Assembly (NCBI RefSeq): GCF_002887595.1
Contig: NZ_PEBU01000015.1
Span: 1 to 64,000 of the forward strand
Direction of reading: 5' to 3'
Length of the DNA: 64,000 nt
From: Bowmanella denitrificans
GTDB taxonomy: Bacteria; Pseudomonadota; Gammaproteobacteria; Enterobacterales; Alteromonadaceae
Shown: piece after piece, positions 32,644-42,459 of the stretch
How the letters are laid out: every line of letters begins with the position of its first letter
How positions within the stretch are numbered: position 1 is the stretch's first letter
Notes under the pieces: model-generated
The model's input: only the letters and a program-made list of their open reading frames with translations
The model's database searches: none
Told to the model about the DNA's origin: nothing
Made by a program: the position numbers and the translations under genes

Positions 32644-33804
32644 ATGCAGGATTTTGATATTGTGGTGGCTGGCGGCAATATGGTGGGGGCAGCGCTGGCC
32701 CTGGGGTTGACCAGACTGGGTTATAAAGTGGCCGTCCTGGAACCCCATATGCCAGCGCCTTTTGACAGACTACAGCAGCCGGATATCCGCGTCTCGGCTA
32801 TTAGTCTGGCGTCTCAGCGCTTACTGCAACAACTGGAAGCCTGGTCATATATCCAAGGCATGCGGGTTTGCCCTTACCGCCGCTTATCTGTATGGGAAGA
32901 GCAGGGAAGAACCGACTTCTCGGCCGCTGAGCTGGATGTCCCACATCTGGGTCACATTATTGAAAATCGTATTGTGCAACTGGGTTTACACCAGGCCATG
33001 GCTGATAAAACCGTTGTGTGGTTTGAACAGGCACTGCTGTCAGTCAGGCAGGATACAAAGCATCTGCAACTGACCCTGGCTGACCAAACTGTGCTGCAAT
33101 GCCGGCTGTTAATAGGCGCTGATGGTGCTGCATCTAAGGTCAGGACGCAGGCCGGTATCGCCACCCATGGCTGGCAATATGCTCAGCAGGCCTTGGCCGT
33201 ATCGGTAAAAACTCACAGCCCTATGCAGGATATTACCTGGCAGCAGTTTACGCCATCCGGACCCATGGCATTTCTGCCGTTATTTGACGGTTATGCCTCG
33301 CTGGTGTGGTATCACAGTGCTGATGAGGTAAAACGCCTGAAAAGGTTGCCTTTTGAGCAGCTTAAAACACAAATCTGCCAGTCCTTCCCTGATGAGTTGG
33401 TGGACTTTAGTGTGATGGAAACCGCCAGTTTCAGCCTGACCCGAATGCATGCCAATCATTATTATCAGGGCCGTATGGTACTGGCCGGTGATGCTGCCCA
33501 TACCATTAATCCATTGGCTGGTCAGGGAGTAAACCTGGGATTTAAGGATGTCGCTTGTTTGTTGGAACTACTTGGCGACAAACAATGGCTGGACGACAGC
33601 AGTAAGCTTGATGATTTGTTGGGGCAATACCAGCGCAAACGCTACAAAGACAACCTGCTGATGATGACCGCGATGGATGGGTTGTATGCGACTTTCAGCA
33701 ACGCCTTGTCACCCGTTCGTTTGTTACGCAATTTAGGGCTGGGATTGGCCCAGCGCGCCGGGCCCCTGAAAAAACAGGTGACCCGCTACGCCATGGGGCT
33801 TTAA
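32644..33804 (+). CDS. ubiF: Ubiquinone biosynthesis FAD monooxygenase UbiF type
   Basis: This 386-residue flavoprotein hydroxylates the quinone ring at C6 (2-octaprenyl-3-methyl-6-methoxy-1,4-benzoquinol hydroxylase). It shows the FAD site VVAGGNMVGAALALGL, the DG motif IGADGAASKVR and the second FAD motif GDAAHTINPLAGQGVNLG. Close agreement with E. coli UbiF across its length (QPDIRVSAIS, WQQFTPSGP, AFLPLFD, ASLVWY) supports UbiF over the UbiI/VisC paralogs. ATG 32,644 is used, since the frame upstream is not conserved. In E. coli ubiF is also next to miaB and this tRNA operon. Confidence 0.9.
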   Translation: MQDFDIVVAGGNMVGAALALGLTRLGYKVAVLEPHMPAPFDRLQQPDIRVSAISLASQRLLQQLEAWSYIQGMRVCPYRRLSVWEEQGRTDFSAAELDVPHLGHIIENRIVQLGLHQAMADKTVVWFEQALLSVRQDTKHLQLTLADQTVLQCRLLIGADGAASKVRTQAGIATHGWQYAQQALAVSVKTHSPMQDITWQQFTPSGPMAFLPLFDGYASLVWYHSADEVKRLKRLPFEQLKTQICQSFPDELVDFSVMETASFSLTRMHANHYYQGRMVLAGDAAHTINPLAGQGVNLGFKDVACLLELLGDKQWLDDSSKLDDLLGQYQRKRYKDNLLMMTAMDGLYATFSNALSPVRLLRNLGLGLAQRAGPLKKQVTRYAMGL

Positions 33805-33987
33805 AATCAATAAAAATACCAGCCCCTGGGTATTCAATGCTGGAGTATTCGGAGTGTGGGAAAAGCAATCTGGGCCTTAGCGGTATGTTTTAAGCCGAAC
33901 AATTAAGGCTAATTCATTTAAATACAAGTGCTTATTTACAGGGTAAACTTTGCGTTAATTCATTGCATAGGCTCCTGGGAAATCTGC

Positions 33988-34674
33988 ATGTCGGTCAACA
34001 ACACGGAAGAATTTTATCAACAGTTAGGCCGCAATCTTTCTGATACTATGGCCTATATCAGGCAACATCCAGCGTTAATTCTGTCGGTGCTATATCTGTT
34101 GGCCAGTACTTGTGGCCTTATGTATATCCATGCTTTATTAGCTCAGTTCGAGGTTGATGGGCTTCAACATATAGAGCTGGCAGACTTCTTTTTAGCCGTG
34201 ATTGCTAAACCCACCCCAATGGTAGCCTGGCTGGGTATCAGCCTGTTGGTTTATGGCTTCTACATGCTGGATAAACGACTGCGAGGCCGATGGAGCTGGT
34301 ATTGCCGTTTTTCTGATATTTCCAGTAAGCCGTTTTTCAAATTCAATCCACTTTTGGTGTTTGTACTGATGTTTGGCTTCTTTCTTTATTGGTATGCGAT
34401 GATCGTAGCCCAGGCCGACAGCGCCAGTATAAAAGAGGGTAAAGGGCCAGGCTTTAAAGTCTTTACCCAATATGCCATAGGCTATCCAAAGGAAACGCCG
34501 ACCAACCTGATCCTGGATGATGTACAGATTATCGTCTCGACCAGCCGGTATTTATGGCTGTTTGATAAAAACAATCAGCAGGTGCTGATGCTGCCACATG
34601 CTAATGTGGCCAGCATCATGCCTTTATCTGATCAGCCTATCGCACTGCTACCCCAATCAGACATAACTCACTGA
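33988..34674 (+). CDS. Inner-membrane protein, unknown
   Basis: This 228-residue protein has three hydrophobic segments (about residues 29-46, 68-86 and 111-131) and a C-terminal soluble domain of about 95 residues. Not recognised. ATG 33,988 has TGGGAAA upstream; an earlier in-frame ATG at 33,928 adds 20 poorly conserved-looking residues. It ends 4 bp before the convergent AGCS gene. Confidence 0.6.
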   Translation: MSVNNTEEFYQQLGRNLSDTMAYIRQHPALILSVLYLLASTCGLMYIHALLAQFEVDGLQHIELADFFLAVIAKPTPMVAWLGISLLVYGFYMLDKRLRGRWSWYCRFSDISSKPFFKFNPLLVFVLMFGFFLYWYAMIVAQADSASIKEGKGPGFKVFTQYAIGYPKETPTNLILDDVQIIVSTSRYLWLFDKNNQQVLMLPHANVASIMPLSDQPIALLPQSDITH

Positions 34675-34678
34675 TTAT

Positions 34679-36076
34679 CTAGCTTCGCCATTGCTCGGTT
34701 TGGCCCTGAATATCACAGTTGCCATGTCGATATTCTGGGGTCTGACCGGCTTTGCGCTGCGCCAGATAGTCGCGGCTGACATTCACTATGGTCGGTGTCA
34801 GCCACACAATAGCGATGATGTTGATAACGGTCATCAGGCCCAGCGCCATATCTGCCATGGCCCACACCTGGGGCAATGACGCCATGGAGCCCCACAGGAT
34901 CATGGCTAGGTAGCCTGCGGTATAAACACTGCGACCGGCTTTGTTATCCAGTTTAAACATATGCAGGTTACTTTCGCCGTAGGCGTAGTTGGCTACCACC
35001 GACGTGAAGGCAAACAAACTGATGGCAGCTGCGACAAAATCATTGCCACCGCCACCTAAATGAAAGGCCATGGCGTCCTGGGTCATACGAATGCCTTCCA
35101 TATGCTCGCCCTGAGAGCCGCCAGCTAACAGAATGATCATGGCGGTACAGGTACATAACACCATGGTATCCAAAAACACCCCCAGCATCTGCACATAGCC
35201 CTGACTGGCTGGGTGGTTGGGATTGGGCGTGGCACTGGCTGCTGCGTGAGGCACACTGCCAGAGCCCGCTTCATTAGAATACAGGCCCCGCTGAATACCG
35301 TGCTTAAGGGCCGCGCCAAAGGCCCCTCCGGCCGCTTCCTGTAAACCAAAAGCCGAGGTGATGATGTTATACAACATGGCCGGTACCTGCTCGATATTCA
35401 GCAGGGTGATACCAATGGCGACCAATACATAGCTGATGCCCATAAAAGGCACCATCCATTCGGAGAAACGCGCAATGCCGCGCAAGCCGCCAATCACAAT
35501 CACACCGGCCAGCAGAATAATCACCACACCAGCATTAAGGGTTGGGATCCCATAGGCATGATTCAGTGCATCAGTAATGGAATTGGCCTGTACGGCACTG
35601 AAGATAAAACCATAACCAAGAAATAAACACAGAGAAAAGGCGATGGCCAACCAGCGCTTATTGAGCCCTTGTTGTATGTAATAGGCCGGACCACCACGGT
35701 ATTCGCCGTTGGCATCTTTTACTTTGTAGAGCTGACCTAAAAGGCTTTCAGCAAAGCCGGTGGCCATGCCTAAAAAGGCAATCACCCACATCCAGAACAC
35801 CGCACCGGCGCCTCCCAAAGAGATGGCCACCGCCACGCCGGCCAAATTACCGGTACCAACCCGGGCAGATAAACTGGTGCACAGCGCCTGAAATGAACTA
35901 ATACCGGCCTTATCATGCTGGCTGCTGCCTTTTAGAAGGCTGAACATATGACGAAACTGGAATATCTGTACGCCACCAAGGCGAACGCTGAACCAAATAC
36001 CGGCGAGAATTAGCATGGCAATGAGTAGCCAGCCCCAGAGTACGCCGTTAACGGCGGAGACGATGTCGTGGATCAC
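34679..36076 (-). CDS. Alanine/glycine:cation symporter (AGCS family)
   Basis: This 465-residue inner-membrane transporter has about ten segments. Family signatures are LCTSLSARVGTGNLAGVAVA, GGPAYYIQQGL and RGLYSNEAGSGSVPHAAASA. It imports alanine or glycine with Na+ or H+, like DagA/AlsT. It is next to the tRNA operon but transcribed separately. Confidence 0.9.
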   Translation of the reverse strand: MIHDIVSAVNGVLWGWLLIAMLILAGIWFSVRLGGVQIFQFRHMFSLLKGSSQHDKAGISSFQALCTSLSARVGTGNLAGVAVAISLGGAGAVFWMWVIAFLGMATGFAESLLGQLYKVKDANGEYRGGPAYYIQQGLNKRWLAIAFSLCLFLGYGFIFSAVQANSITDALNHAYGIPTLNAGVVIILLAGVIVIGGLRGIARFSEWMVPFMGISYVLVAIGITLLNIEQVPAMLYNIITSAFGLQEAAGGAFGAALKHGIQRGLYSNEAGSGSVPHAAASATPNPNHPASQGYVQMLGVFLDTMVLCTCTAMIILLAGGSQGEHMEGIRMTQDAMAFHLGGGGNDFVAAAISLFAFTSVVANYAYGESNLHMFKLDNKAGRSVYTAGYLAMILWGSMASLPQVWAMADMALGLMTVINIIAIVWLTPTIVNVSRDYLAQRKAGQTPEYRHGNCDIQGQTEQWRS

Positions 36077-36172
36077 TGTTGCTCTTTATTCTTATTGGAC
36101 TTCTGGACGCCTATACTGGCGTGATTGCGAACAACTGTCCAGCCGCACGGCTATGATAAGGGCGATAAAAAG

Positions 36173-36199
36173 CAAAAAGCCGATCAGAGACCGGCTTTT
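36173..36199 (-). terminator. Terminator of the tRNA operon
   Basis: Minus-strand AAAGCCGGTCTCTGATCGGCTTTTTG: a GCCG/CGGC stem with a T run, 8 bp after the last tRNA. Confidence 0.75.
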
Positions 36200-36206
36200 C
36201 TTAATA

Positions 36207-36281
36207 TGGCTGGGGTAGCTGGATTTGAACCAACGCATGGCGGGATCAAAACCCGCTGCCTTACCGCTTGGCGATACCCCA
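36207..36281 (-). tRNA. tRNA-Gln (TTG)
   Basis: 75 nt with encoded CCA. Acceptor TGGGGTA pairs with TACCCCA; the anticodon loop reads TTTTGAT, giving TTG for Gln. T loop GTTCAAATC is present. Nearly identical to the next tRNA, differing at the acceptor pairs. Confidence 0.95.
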
Positions 36282-36308
36282 AAAGGGTCAAAACAATACC
36301 GAAGAAAT

Positions 36309-36383
36309 TGGCTGGGGTGGCTGGATTTGAACCAACGCATGGCGGGATCAAAACCCGCTGCCTTACCGCTTGGCGACACCCCA
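36309..36383 (-). tRNA. tRNA-Gln (TTG)
   Basis: 75 nt with encoded CCA. Acceptor TGGGGTG/CACCCCA, anticodon TTG. Second Gln tRNA of the operon, a recent tandem duplicate of the neighbour. Confidence 0.95.
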
Positions 36384-36386
36384 ACA

Positions 36387-36471
36387 TGGTGCGGAAGGAG
36401 AGACTCGAACTCTCACGCCGTGAAGCACTGGAACCTAAATCCAGCGTGTCTACCAATTTCACCACTTCCGC
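36387..36471 (-). tRNA. tRNA-Leu (TAG)
   Basis: 85 nt with CCA and a long variable arm (TGCTTCACGGCGT region). Acceptor GCGGAAG, anticodon loop ATTTAGG gives TAG. It corresponds in position to leuW of E. coli. Confidence 0.95.
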
Positions 36472-36476
36472 ATTGA

Positions 36477-36553
36477 TGGTGGCTACGGCGGGATTCGAAC
36501 CTGCGACCCCAGCATTATGAGTGCTGTGCTCTAACCAGCTGAGCTACGTAGCC
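36477..36553 (-). tRNA. tRNA-Met (CAT), elongator type
   Basis: 77 nt with CCA. Acceptor GGCTACG fully pairs with CGTAGCC and the anticodon is CAT. The paired first base and D-arm GCTCAGCTGGTTAGAGC indicate elongator rather than initiator tRNA. First tRNA of the operon, like metT. Confidence 0.95.
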
Positions 36554-36582
36554 ATCTTCGGTACTCGTCTTGAGTGGCGCGT

Positions 36583-36611
36583 ATTATGCTGATCCTCTTT
36601 TGGAGCGTCAA
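36583..36611 (-). promoter_or_regulatory. Promoter of the tRNA operon
   Basis: Minus-strand TTGACG (36,606-36,611) and CATAAT (36,583-36,588) with an ideal 17-bp spacer. The GC-rich discriminator ACGCGCC after the -10 is typical of stable-RNA promoters under stringent (ppGpp) control. Confidence 0.8.
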
Positions 36612-36832
36612 CCCCTTTTTTGACAGCTTTGTGTCAAGTGCTCAGTATCTGTTCACTGCGGCGTAAATTCTCCGCAGTTGGGTGAAAATATCCGCGAAAT
36701 CGACGTTAGTTTTGCAAAGTGATTGAAGGTATTGGGATTATCAGCAAAACAAAAGTGGCAAAAACGGTGGTGTTTTCTGCCACTGCTAAAGAGTTTGCTA
36801 TTAGAAAATGACTGACAGCCAGAAAAAGACAT
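36612..36832. other. Intergenic DNA upstream of the tRNA promoter
   Basis: There is no gene. It contains a second TTGACA-like hexamer further upstream and a hairpin AGTGGCA/TGCCACT at about 36,755-36,786 without a T run. Confidence 0.4.
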
Positions 36833-36855
36833 TAAAAAACCCGGCGAACCGGGCT
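36833..36855 (-). terminator. Terminator after ychF
   Basis: Minus-strand GCCCGGTTCGCCGGGTTTTTT, a compact UUCG-type hairpin with T run just after the ychF stop. Confidence 0.85.
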
Positions 36856-36862
36856 TCTATCA

Positions 36863-37954
36863 TTATACGTTGAAGCGGAAGTGAATCACGTCACCGTCTT
36901 TAACAATGTAGTCTTTTCCTTCCAGACGCCATTTCCCAGCATCTTTTGCACCGGCTTCGCCTTTGAACTCAACATAGTGCTCAAAACCGATGACTTCAGC
37001 GCGAATAAAGCCTTTTTCAAAATCCGTATGAATCTTTCCTGCCGCCTGAGGGGCTGTGGAGCCGATTGGAAAGGTCCAGGCCCGCACTTCCTTCACGCCA
37101 GCGGTGAAATAGGTATTAAGACTCAACAGGCTGTAACCGGCGCGAATAACACGGTTCAGACCTGGCTCTTCCAGGCCCATATCCGCCATAAATTCGTGGC
37201 GCTCTTCATCATCCAGCTCGGCAATTTCCGATTCAATGGCGGCACACACGGCCACGACCACGGCGTTTTCGGCGGCGGCAATGTCCCTGACTTTATCCAG
37301 GTAAGGGTTATTGTCAAAGCCATCATCATTGACGTTGGCAATGTACATGGTGGGCTTGAGGGTCAGAAAGTTCATATAGGCAATGGCCGCCAGCTCTTCT
37401 TTTTCAAGAGCGACCATGCGCAGCATTTTGCCTTCATCCAGGTAAGGTTTGATCTTTTCCAACACCTGCATTTCGTATTTGGCGTCCTTGTCTCCACCTT
37501 TGGCACGCTTGCCTACACGTAGCAATGCTTTTTCGCAGGTTTCCAGGTCTGACAGGGCCAGCTCGGTGTTAATCACGTCAATATCACCAGCGGGATCCAC
37601 CTTGCCAGCCACATGCACGATATTATCGTTGTCGAAGCAACGCACTACATGGCCGATGGCATCAGTTTCGCGGATATTGGCCAGGAACTTGTTACCCAGA
37701 CCTTCACCTTTCGAAGCGCCTTCTACCAAGCCTGCGATATCCACGAACTCCATGGTGGTGGGGATGACGCGCTGGGGATTGACTATTTTTGCCAGTTCAT
37801 CCAAACGGGTATCCGGCACGGGTACCACGCCGGTATTGGGCTCTATTGTGCAAAATGGGAAGTTGGCTGCCTCAATTCCGGCTTTGGTCAGCGCATTAAA
37901 TAAGGTGGATTTACCCACATTGGGTAAGCCCACTATGCCACATTTAAAACCCAT
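36863..37954 (-). CDS. ychF: YchF redox-responsive ATPase
   Basis: This 363-residue Obg-family P-loop protein binds ATP and the ribosome and modulates stress responses and leaderless translation. G1 motif [16 protein letters not shown], switch [23 protein letters not shown]-terminal TGS domain ending in VIHFRFNV. It follows pth in the same direction, 14 bp downstream, as in E. coli. Confidence 0.95.
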   Translation of the reverse strand: MGFKCGIVGLPNVGKSTLFNALTKAGIEAANFPFCTIEPNTGVVPVPDTRLDELAKIVNPQRVIPTTMEFVDIAGLVEGASKGEGLGNKFLANIRETDAIGHVVRCFDNDNIVHVAGKVDPAGDIDVINTELALSDLETCEKALLRVGKRAKGGDKDAKYEMQVLEKIKPYLDEGKMLRMVALEKEELAAIAYMNFLTLKPTMYIANVNDDGFDNNPYLDKVRDIAAAENAVVVAVCAAIESEIAELDDEERHEFMADMGLEEPGLNRVIRAGYSLLSLNTYFTAGVKEVRAWTFPIGSTAPQAAGKIHTDFEKGFIRAEVIGFEHYVEFKGEAGAKDAGKWRLEGKDYIVKDGDVIHFRFNV

Positions 37955-37968
37955 GTTGATTCCTCAAG

Positions 37969-38553
37969 TTATTCCGCTTTAAACGAGTGCAGGCGATTCA
38001 TCGCCTTGGTCATCCCGTCTTTCAGCAATATGTCGGTGCATCGTATGGCTTCGTCAATAGCCGCATCGATAAGTTGTTGTTCTTCGTTACGCGCTTTACC
38101 CAGTACATGCCCGGTAACCTTTTGTTTATCGCCGGGATGGCCTATGCCAATGCGTAAGCGGTGAAAATCTTTATTGTTGCCTAATTTGGCAACAATATCG
38201 CGGATGCCGTTCTGACTGGAACTGCCGCCGGTTTTCAATCGTACAATGCCCGGTGGAAGATCAAGCTCATCAAACGCCACCAGCAGATTTGCCGGTTGGA
38301 TCCGGTAAAAATTAGCCATCGCGCCAACGGCTTGGCCGCTGCGATTCATAAAGGTCAGGGGAAGCAGCAAGCGCACATCCTGACCGGCAATAGTGCCGCG
38401 TCCGGTAAGGCCGGAAAATTTGTTTTCCAAATTCAGGGAAATGCCATGTTGGCGGGCGAGGGCAGTAACAAACCAGGCACCTGCATTGTGCCTGGTTTTT
38501 TCGTACTCGGGACCTGGATTGCCCAGGCCCACGATCAGCTGGATATCAGCCAA
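37969..38553 (-). CDS. pth: Peptidyl-tRNA hydrolase
   Basis: This 194-residue enzyme recycles tRNA from drop-off peptidyl-tRNA. Signature [17 protein letters not shown] with the catalytic His, plus FMNRSGQAV and [15 protein letters not shown]. It lies 5 bp downstream of rplY, indicating one transcript rplY-pth-ychF. Confidence 0.95.
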   Translation of the reverse strand: MADIQLIVGLGNPGPEYEKTRHNAGAWFVTALARQHGISLNLENKFSGLTGRGTIAGQDVRLLLPLTFMNRSGQAVGAMANFYRIQPANLLVAFDELDLPPGIVRLKTGGSSSQNGIRDIVAKLGNNKDFHRLRIGIGHPGDKQKVTGHVLGKARNEEQQLIDAAIDEAIRCTDILLKDGMTKAMNRLHSFKAE

Positions 38554-38558
38554 GAGGA

Positions 38559-39188
38559 TTATTCCTCAGTCTTGGCTTCTTCCTCGCCTTCAGCAGCAGA
38601 AGCGCCTTTAGCAGCCTTAACGGTCACAACGGCCTGGTCGTGATCGGCACCTTTTGCCAGTTCAACCAGCGTTACACCTTTAGGCAGCTTCAGATCAGAC
38701 AAGTGCAGAGTTTGACCCAGTTCAACCGCAATCAGGTCAACTTCAATAAACTCTGGCAGGTTGGCAGGCAAGCAGCTGATGGCTACATCTGCAACATGGT
38801 GCTCAGCATGACCGCCGTGAGTTTTGATTGAAGGCGCTTTGTCTTCGTTGATGAAGTGCAAAGGTACGTTGGTGGTCAGGGCTTGCTTGGCGTCAACACG
38901 CAAAAAGTCAATGTGCGTGACTTTTGGCTTGTAAGGGTGACGCTGCATGTCTTTGACCAGGGCTTCTACTTTTTTACCGGCAATGTTCAAGGTCAGAACA
39001 TGGCTGTAGAATGCTTCGAATTCCTGGGCTTGCAGCACTTTGTTGTGCTCAAGAGTCAAAGAAACAGGCTCTTCGCCAGCACCGTACAGGATAGCAGGTA
39101 CTTTGTCTTCACGACGCAGGCGGCGGCTCGCACCTTTCCCCAGGTCTGTGCGGACTTCTGCATCCAGATTAAAAATCGCTTCAGACAT
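38559..39188 (-). CDS. rplY: Ribosomal protein L25, long Ctc form
   Basis: This 209-residue protein binds 5S rRNA. N-terminal L25 domain (residues 1-95: [20 protein letters not shown]) plus a C-terminal TL5/Ctc domain and an acidic Glu-rich tail. This is the two-domain Ctc form, longer than the 94-residue E. coli L25. First gene of the rplY-pth-ychF group. Confidence 0.95.
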   Translation of the reverse strand: MSEAIFNLDAEVRTDLGKGASRRLRREDKVPAILYGAGEEPVSLTLEHNKVLQAQEFEAFYSHVLTLNIAGKKVEALVKDMQRHPYKPKVTHIDFLRVDAKQALTTNVPLHFINEDKAPSIKTHGGHAEHHVADVAISCLPANLPEFIEVDLIAVELGQTLHLSDLKLPKGVTLVELAKGADHDQAVVTVKAAKGASAAEGEEEAKTEE

Positions 39189-39319
39189 AATTTACTCCAA
39201 ATAGTGGGTGGAATTTCGCGACCAAAATCCCACAAATGATAAATACCTTTAGAAAAAAGGCGGCGAATTCTACCACCGCTGTTTGGCAGAGACAAGGATA
39301 AGGAGAATCTGGAGGGGGC

Positions 39320-39697
39320 TTACATACGGTTATCTTTATTGGATATCTGACTGTCATCCAGCACTTTGATACTCAGGATTTTAATCGGGGTACCATATTG
39401 TTGGATGGTCAGCAGATCCGGGACGGTTTGCGCTTCAACTTCGACAATTAAACCGTCACGTCTATGCTCCTGACTTAGCCCCATAGGGTGGTACTTGCCA
39501 CCATCCGCGGTGTCGATAGCATAAAAGCCGCCTTCGAAACTTTTGTATTTCACCGTACCGGTAAACTTAAGCTTCTGCACTTTATTGGCGTCATTTTTCA
39601 TGTCTACCTCCTTTTTAGTGGCAGTGACAGGTTGTGTGCTCTGTGCCTGACATGCCGCCAGCAGACCAACAAATAACCAGCAGAGTGTTCTTCGCAT
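39320..39697 (-). CDS. Putative lipoprotein, unknown
   Basis: This 125-residue protein has a type II signal peptide MRRTLCWLFVGLLAACQAQS; the lipobox is LLAAC with Cys at residue 16 and Gln after it, so outer-membrane retention is expected. The mature part holds a small beta-rich domain (GTVKYKSFEGGFYAIDTADG). Not recognised; no operon partner. Confidence 0.65.
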   Translation of the reverse strand: MRRTLCWLFVGLLAACQAQSTQPVTATKKEVDMKNDANKVQKLKFTGTVKYKSFEGGFYAIDTADGGKYHPMGLSQEHRRDGLIVEVEAQTVPDLLTIQQYGTPIKILSIKVLDDSQISNKDNRM

Positions 39698-39751
39698 GGG
39701 CTATCCCTAATCTAAGTTTGAAGCAGTATACAATACTGAATCAAGGGCATA

Positions 39752-39780
39752 AAAAAAAACCGCATAGGCATGCGGTTTTC
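39752..39780 (-). terminator. Terminator after prs
   Basis: Minus-strand AAAACCGCATGCCTATGCGG followed by a run of nine T residues. Confidence 0.85.
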
Positions 39781-39800
39781 TTACATCTTGCTGTTTGCAA

Positions 39801-40748
39801 TTAGTATTCAAACATAGCGGAGATGGATTCTTCGTTACTAACCCGGCGGATAGCCTCAGCTAACATATTCGACAAACTTAGTTGCTTAACTTTGTCCAGC
39901 GCCCGGATTTCTGCTGACAGCGGGATACTGTCTGTGACAACGATCTCATCAATAACGGAATCCTTCAGGTTCTGCGCTGCATTACCTGAGAATATTGCAT
40001 GAGTAGCATAAGCAAATACCCGTTTGGCACCATGCTCTTTAAGGGCCAACGCCGCTTTGCATAGTGTGCCGCCGGTATCAATCATATCGTCAACAATAAT
40101 GCAGTCGCGGTCCTGAACATCACCAATAATGTGCATCACCTGGGAAACGTTGGCCTTTGGACGACGCTTATCGATAATCGCCAGGTCCAGATCATTCATC
40201 ACTTTGGCCAGGGCCCGGGCACGCACTACGCCACCGATATCCGGTGATACCACCACAGGGTTATCAAACTGGCGCTCCAGCATGTCTTCCAACAGAATCG
40301 GTGTACCGAAGGCGTTATCCACTGGGACATCAAAGAAGCCCTGAATCTGCTCTGCGTGTAAATCCACTGTCAATACACGGTCTACGCCAACATTAGATAA
40401 AAAGTCAGCCACGACCTTTGCGGTAATCGGCACCCTGGCACTGCGTACACGGCGATCCTGACGGGCATAACCAAAGTAAGGGATAACCGCGGTAATACGC
40501 CCTGCAGATGCGCGGCGCAAAGCGTCGATCATCACAATCAGTTCCATCAGATTGTCGTTTGTCGGAGCACAGGTGGATTGGATAATAAAGACATCAGAGC
40601 CGCGCACGTTTTCGTGAATTTCGACACTGATTTCGCCGTCGCTGAATCGTCCTACACTGGCATGGCCCAGTTTGGTGTAGAGTCGGTCGGCGACTTTCTG
40701 GGCGAGTTCTGGTATGGCATTACCAGCAAATAGCTTCATATCCGGCAC
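39801..40748 (-). CDS. prs: Ribose-phosphate pyrophosphokinase
   Basis: This 315-residue enzyme makes PRPP for nucleotide, His, Trp and NAD synthesis. Shows the N-terminal [11 protein letters not shown] start shared with E. coli, the catalytic flexible loop [20 protein letters not shown] and the PRPP-binding motif [18 protein letters not shown]. In E. coli it also follows ispE and lolB. An inverted repeat lies between ispE and prs here. Confidence 0.95.
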   Translation of the reverse strand: MPDMKLFAGNAIPELAQKVADRLYTKLGHASVGRFSDGEISVEIHENVRGSDVFIIQSTCAPTNDNLMELIVMIDALRRASAGRITAVIPYFGYARQDRRVRSARVPITAKVVADFLSNVGVDRVLTVDLHAEQIQGFFDVPVDNAFGTPILLEDMLERQFDNPVVVSPDIGGVVRARALAKVMNDLDLAIIDKRRPKANVSQVMHIIGDVQDRDCIIVDDMIDTGGTLCKAALALKEHGAKRVFAYATHAIFSGNAAQNLKDSVIDEIVVTDSIPLSAEIRALDKVKQLSLSNMLAEAIRRVSNEESISAMFEY

Positions 40749-40786
40749 AGTAGGATCCTCAGTAGGCTATCAATAACAAGGTTCAA

Positions 40787-40872
40787 AAAAATGGGGTCAG
40801 GGTAAAATTCACGTATTCACAGGTGTTGTCTGACAAATCCCGGCTGTGTAATTTTACCCTGACCCCATTTTT
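40787..40872. repeat. Perfect 23-bp inverted repeat between ispE and prs
   Basis: Arms at 40,787-40,809 and 40,850-40,872 are exact complements (left arm begins AAAAATGGGGTCAGGG), with a 40-bp loop. Palindromes of this GGGGTCAGnGTAAAATT type are dispersed in many proteobacterial genomes. They often flank REP-associated (RAYT) transposase genes, but none is present here. Confidence 0.95.
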
Positions 40873-40901
40873 CTGTTTGGCAACTGGTTGACGCATTAAG
40901 T

Positions 40902-41759
40902 CTAGCCGTTTTTCCATTGCTCAAGTTGACTGTGCAAAGGAGAAATATTGACCCCTTGAGCAACAAACCCTGCGAATTCTGCCGGCATTGCCTGCAGGAC
41001 TTTCACGGCCTGGGATTGGTCTGGAAATACGGCGAAGACACAGGAACCCGTGCCCGTCATTCGCGACGGCGCGTATTCTAACAACCAGTGTAACAGCTTT
41101 GCAACTTTAGGATGGTATTGGCACACCAAAGTCTGGCAGTCGTTAGCCGTGCTATCAAAATGATAATCCTGCCACTGCATAGTGGGGGTGTTTCTGGGAA
41201 GTTCGGCATGGCGGAAAATTTCTGCCGTTGCGATATGCACACCGGGGCTGGCCACCAGAAACCAATGCTTTGGTTGTTCGGTATCGACAAATTGTTCTCC
41301 GACGCCACTGGCGAAGGTGGTACGGCCATGCACAAAGACCGGCACGTCAGCGCCAAGCTGCAATCCAAGCGCTTCAAGCTGCTCAAGTGTCAAGCCACAT
41401 TGCCAGAGGGTATTGAGTACCACCAGGGTGGTGGCGGCATTGGACGACCCTCCGCCGATACCGCCCCCCATAGGTAACCGTTTGTCTAACCAGATGTTGG
41501 CGCCCTGACTAACGTGGCAATACTGCTTCAGTAAACTTGCCGCTTTAACAATAAGATTATCTTCATCGGCGACACCGGGCAGTGGGGTCATCAGTTGAAT
41601 GGCACCATTGGTGGTGGTTTCAAAGGCTAACTGGTCTCCCTGGTCAAGCAATTGAAACAAGCTTTGCAGATGATGGTAACCATCCTGGCGTCGTCCGGTG
41701 ATATGCAGAAACAGATTTAACTTGGCCGGAGACGGCCACCAGGTCAGTTGATTTGCCAT
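40902..41759 (-). CDS. ispE: 4-diphosphocytidyl-2-C-methyl-D-erythritol kinase
   Basis: This 285-residue GHMP kinase of the MEP isoprenoid pathway. ATP loop PMGGGIGGGSSNAATTLVVL, substrate residues PSPAKLNLFLHITGRR at the start and GTGSCVFAVF near the C-terminus. It overlaps the end of lolB by 16 bp. Confidence 0.95.
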   Translation of the reverse strand: MANQLTWWPSPAKLNLFLHITGRRQDGYHHLQSLFQLLDQGDQLAFETTTNGAIQLMTPLPGVADEDNLIVKAASLLKQYCHVSQGANIWLDKRLPMGGGIGGGSSNAATTLVVLNTLWQCGLTLEQLEALGLQLGADVPVFVHGRTTFASGVGEQFVDTEQPKHWFLVASPGVHIATAEIFRHAELPRNTPTMQWQDYHFDSTANDCQTLVCQYHPKVAKLLHWLLEYAPSRMTGTGSCVFAVFPDQSQAVKVLQAMPAEFAGFVAQGVNISPLHSQLEQWKNG

Positions 41760-42334
41760 GTATTTACCCGAATTTTAATAAGCTCAGTAGGGGTCTTAAG
41801 TTCCAGATTGTAGGGCAAAATGTAGGCGCCAGTTGGCCGGTAATCGCTCATATTTACCTGCCATCCCTGTGCGGTATTTAATTGTTGTAACAGACCATTG
41901 TCAGAAAACAGTGGTCGGGTATCGGGTGAAACCTGGCCTTTGATCCACAGGGGAATTTGCTCTACCGGAATGGGCCAGCCGGTTAACTCGTATAACAGTT
42001 CGCTGGCATTTTGGTGTTGATAGTCTTTGTCTTCGTATTCCAGGGTGACCAGTGCACCGTTTTTATGCAATGTCAAAATACGTGTACCGATAAAACTGCT
42101 CAGGCCCAATTCATACTCGTCTGGCGATTGCTGCCAGTTTAAGGTGGCACTGAAACGCTCTTCTTTACCTTGGTAGGCCAATTTGCCATTGATACGCCAG
42201 CTGTGCAGGTTTTGCAGCTTGATTTGATTGGCTTTGGCGTCAACGGAGTAGGTTACATCCGGGCGGGTGGTGCAGGCACTCAACAGGCTGAGCAACAAAC
42301 AAGCACCAAAAAGGCAAAAAAACGAACGGAACAT
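41744..42334 (-). CDS. lolB: Outer-membrane lipoprotein LolB
   Basis: This 196-residue lipoprotein receives lipoproteins from LolA and inserts them into the outer membrane. Lipobox LLSAC with Cys at residue 21, then the LolB domain (SWRINGKLAYQGKEERFSAT). Divergent from hemA across about 125 bp, the same arrangement as in E. coli. Confidence 0.9.
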   Translation of the reverse strand: MFRSFFCLFGACLLLSLLSACTTRPDVTYSVDAKANQIKLQNLHSWRINGKLAYQGKEERFSATLNWQQSPDEYELGLSSFIGTRILTLHKNGALVTLEYEDKDYQHQNASELLYELTGWPIPVEQIPLWIKGQVSPDTRPLFSDNGLLQQLNTAQGWQVNMSDYRPTGAYILPYNLELKTPTELIKIRVNTWQIN

Positions 42335-42459
42335 TGACGAAATCCGGGTCTTGAATGGCCGCTATGGGAACACAGATTGCCCGGTGCTTTCAATAGGTTT
42401 GGCTTTTGCGTACAATGCCACGCCGTAATCCTTGGCGCGTAAAGACACTAAACACCCAC

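Noticed and set aside
36207-36383. Tandem tRNA-Gln copies as attachment site of a mobile element
   Set aside because: Both genes are complete, no integrase is adjacent, and the duplication matches the conserved metT-type operon.
36092-36520. Open frames with repeated segments over the tRNA genes
   Set aside because: The repeated amino-acid stretches are translations of the duplicated tRNA-Gln genes.
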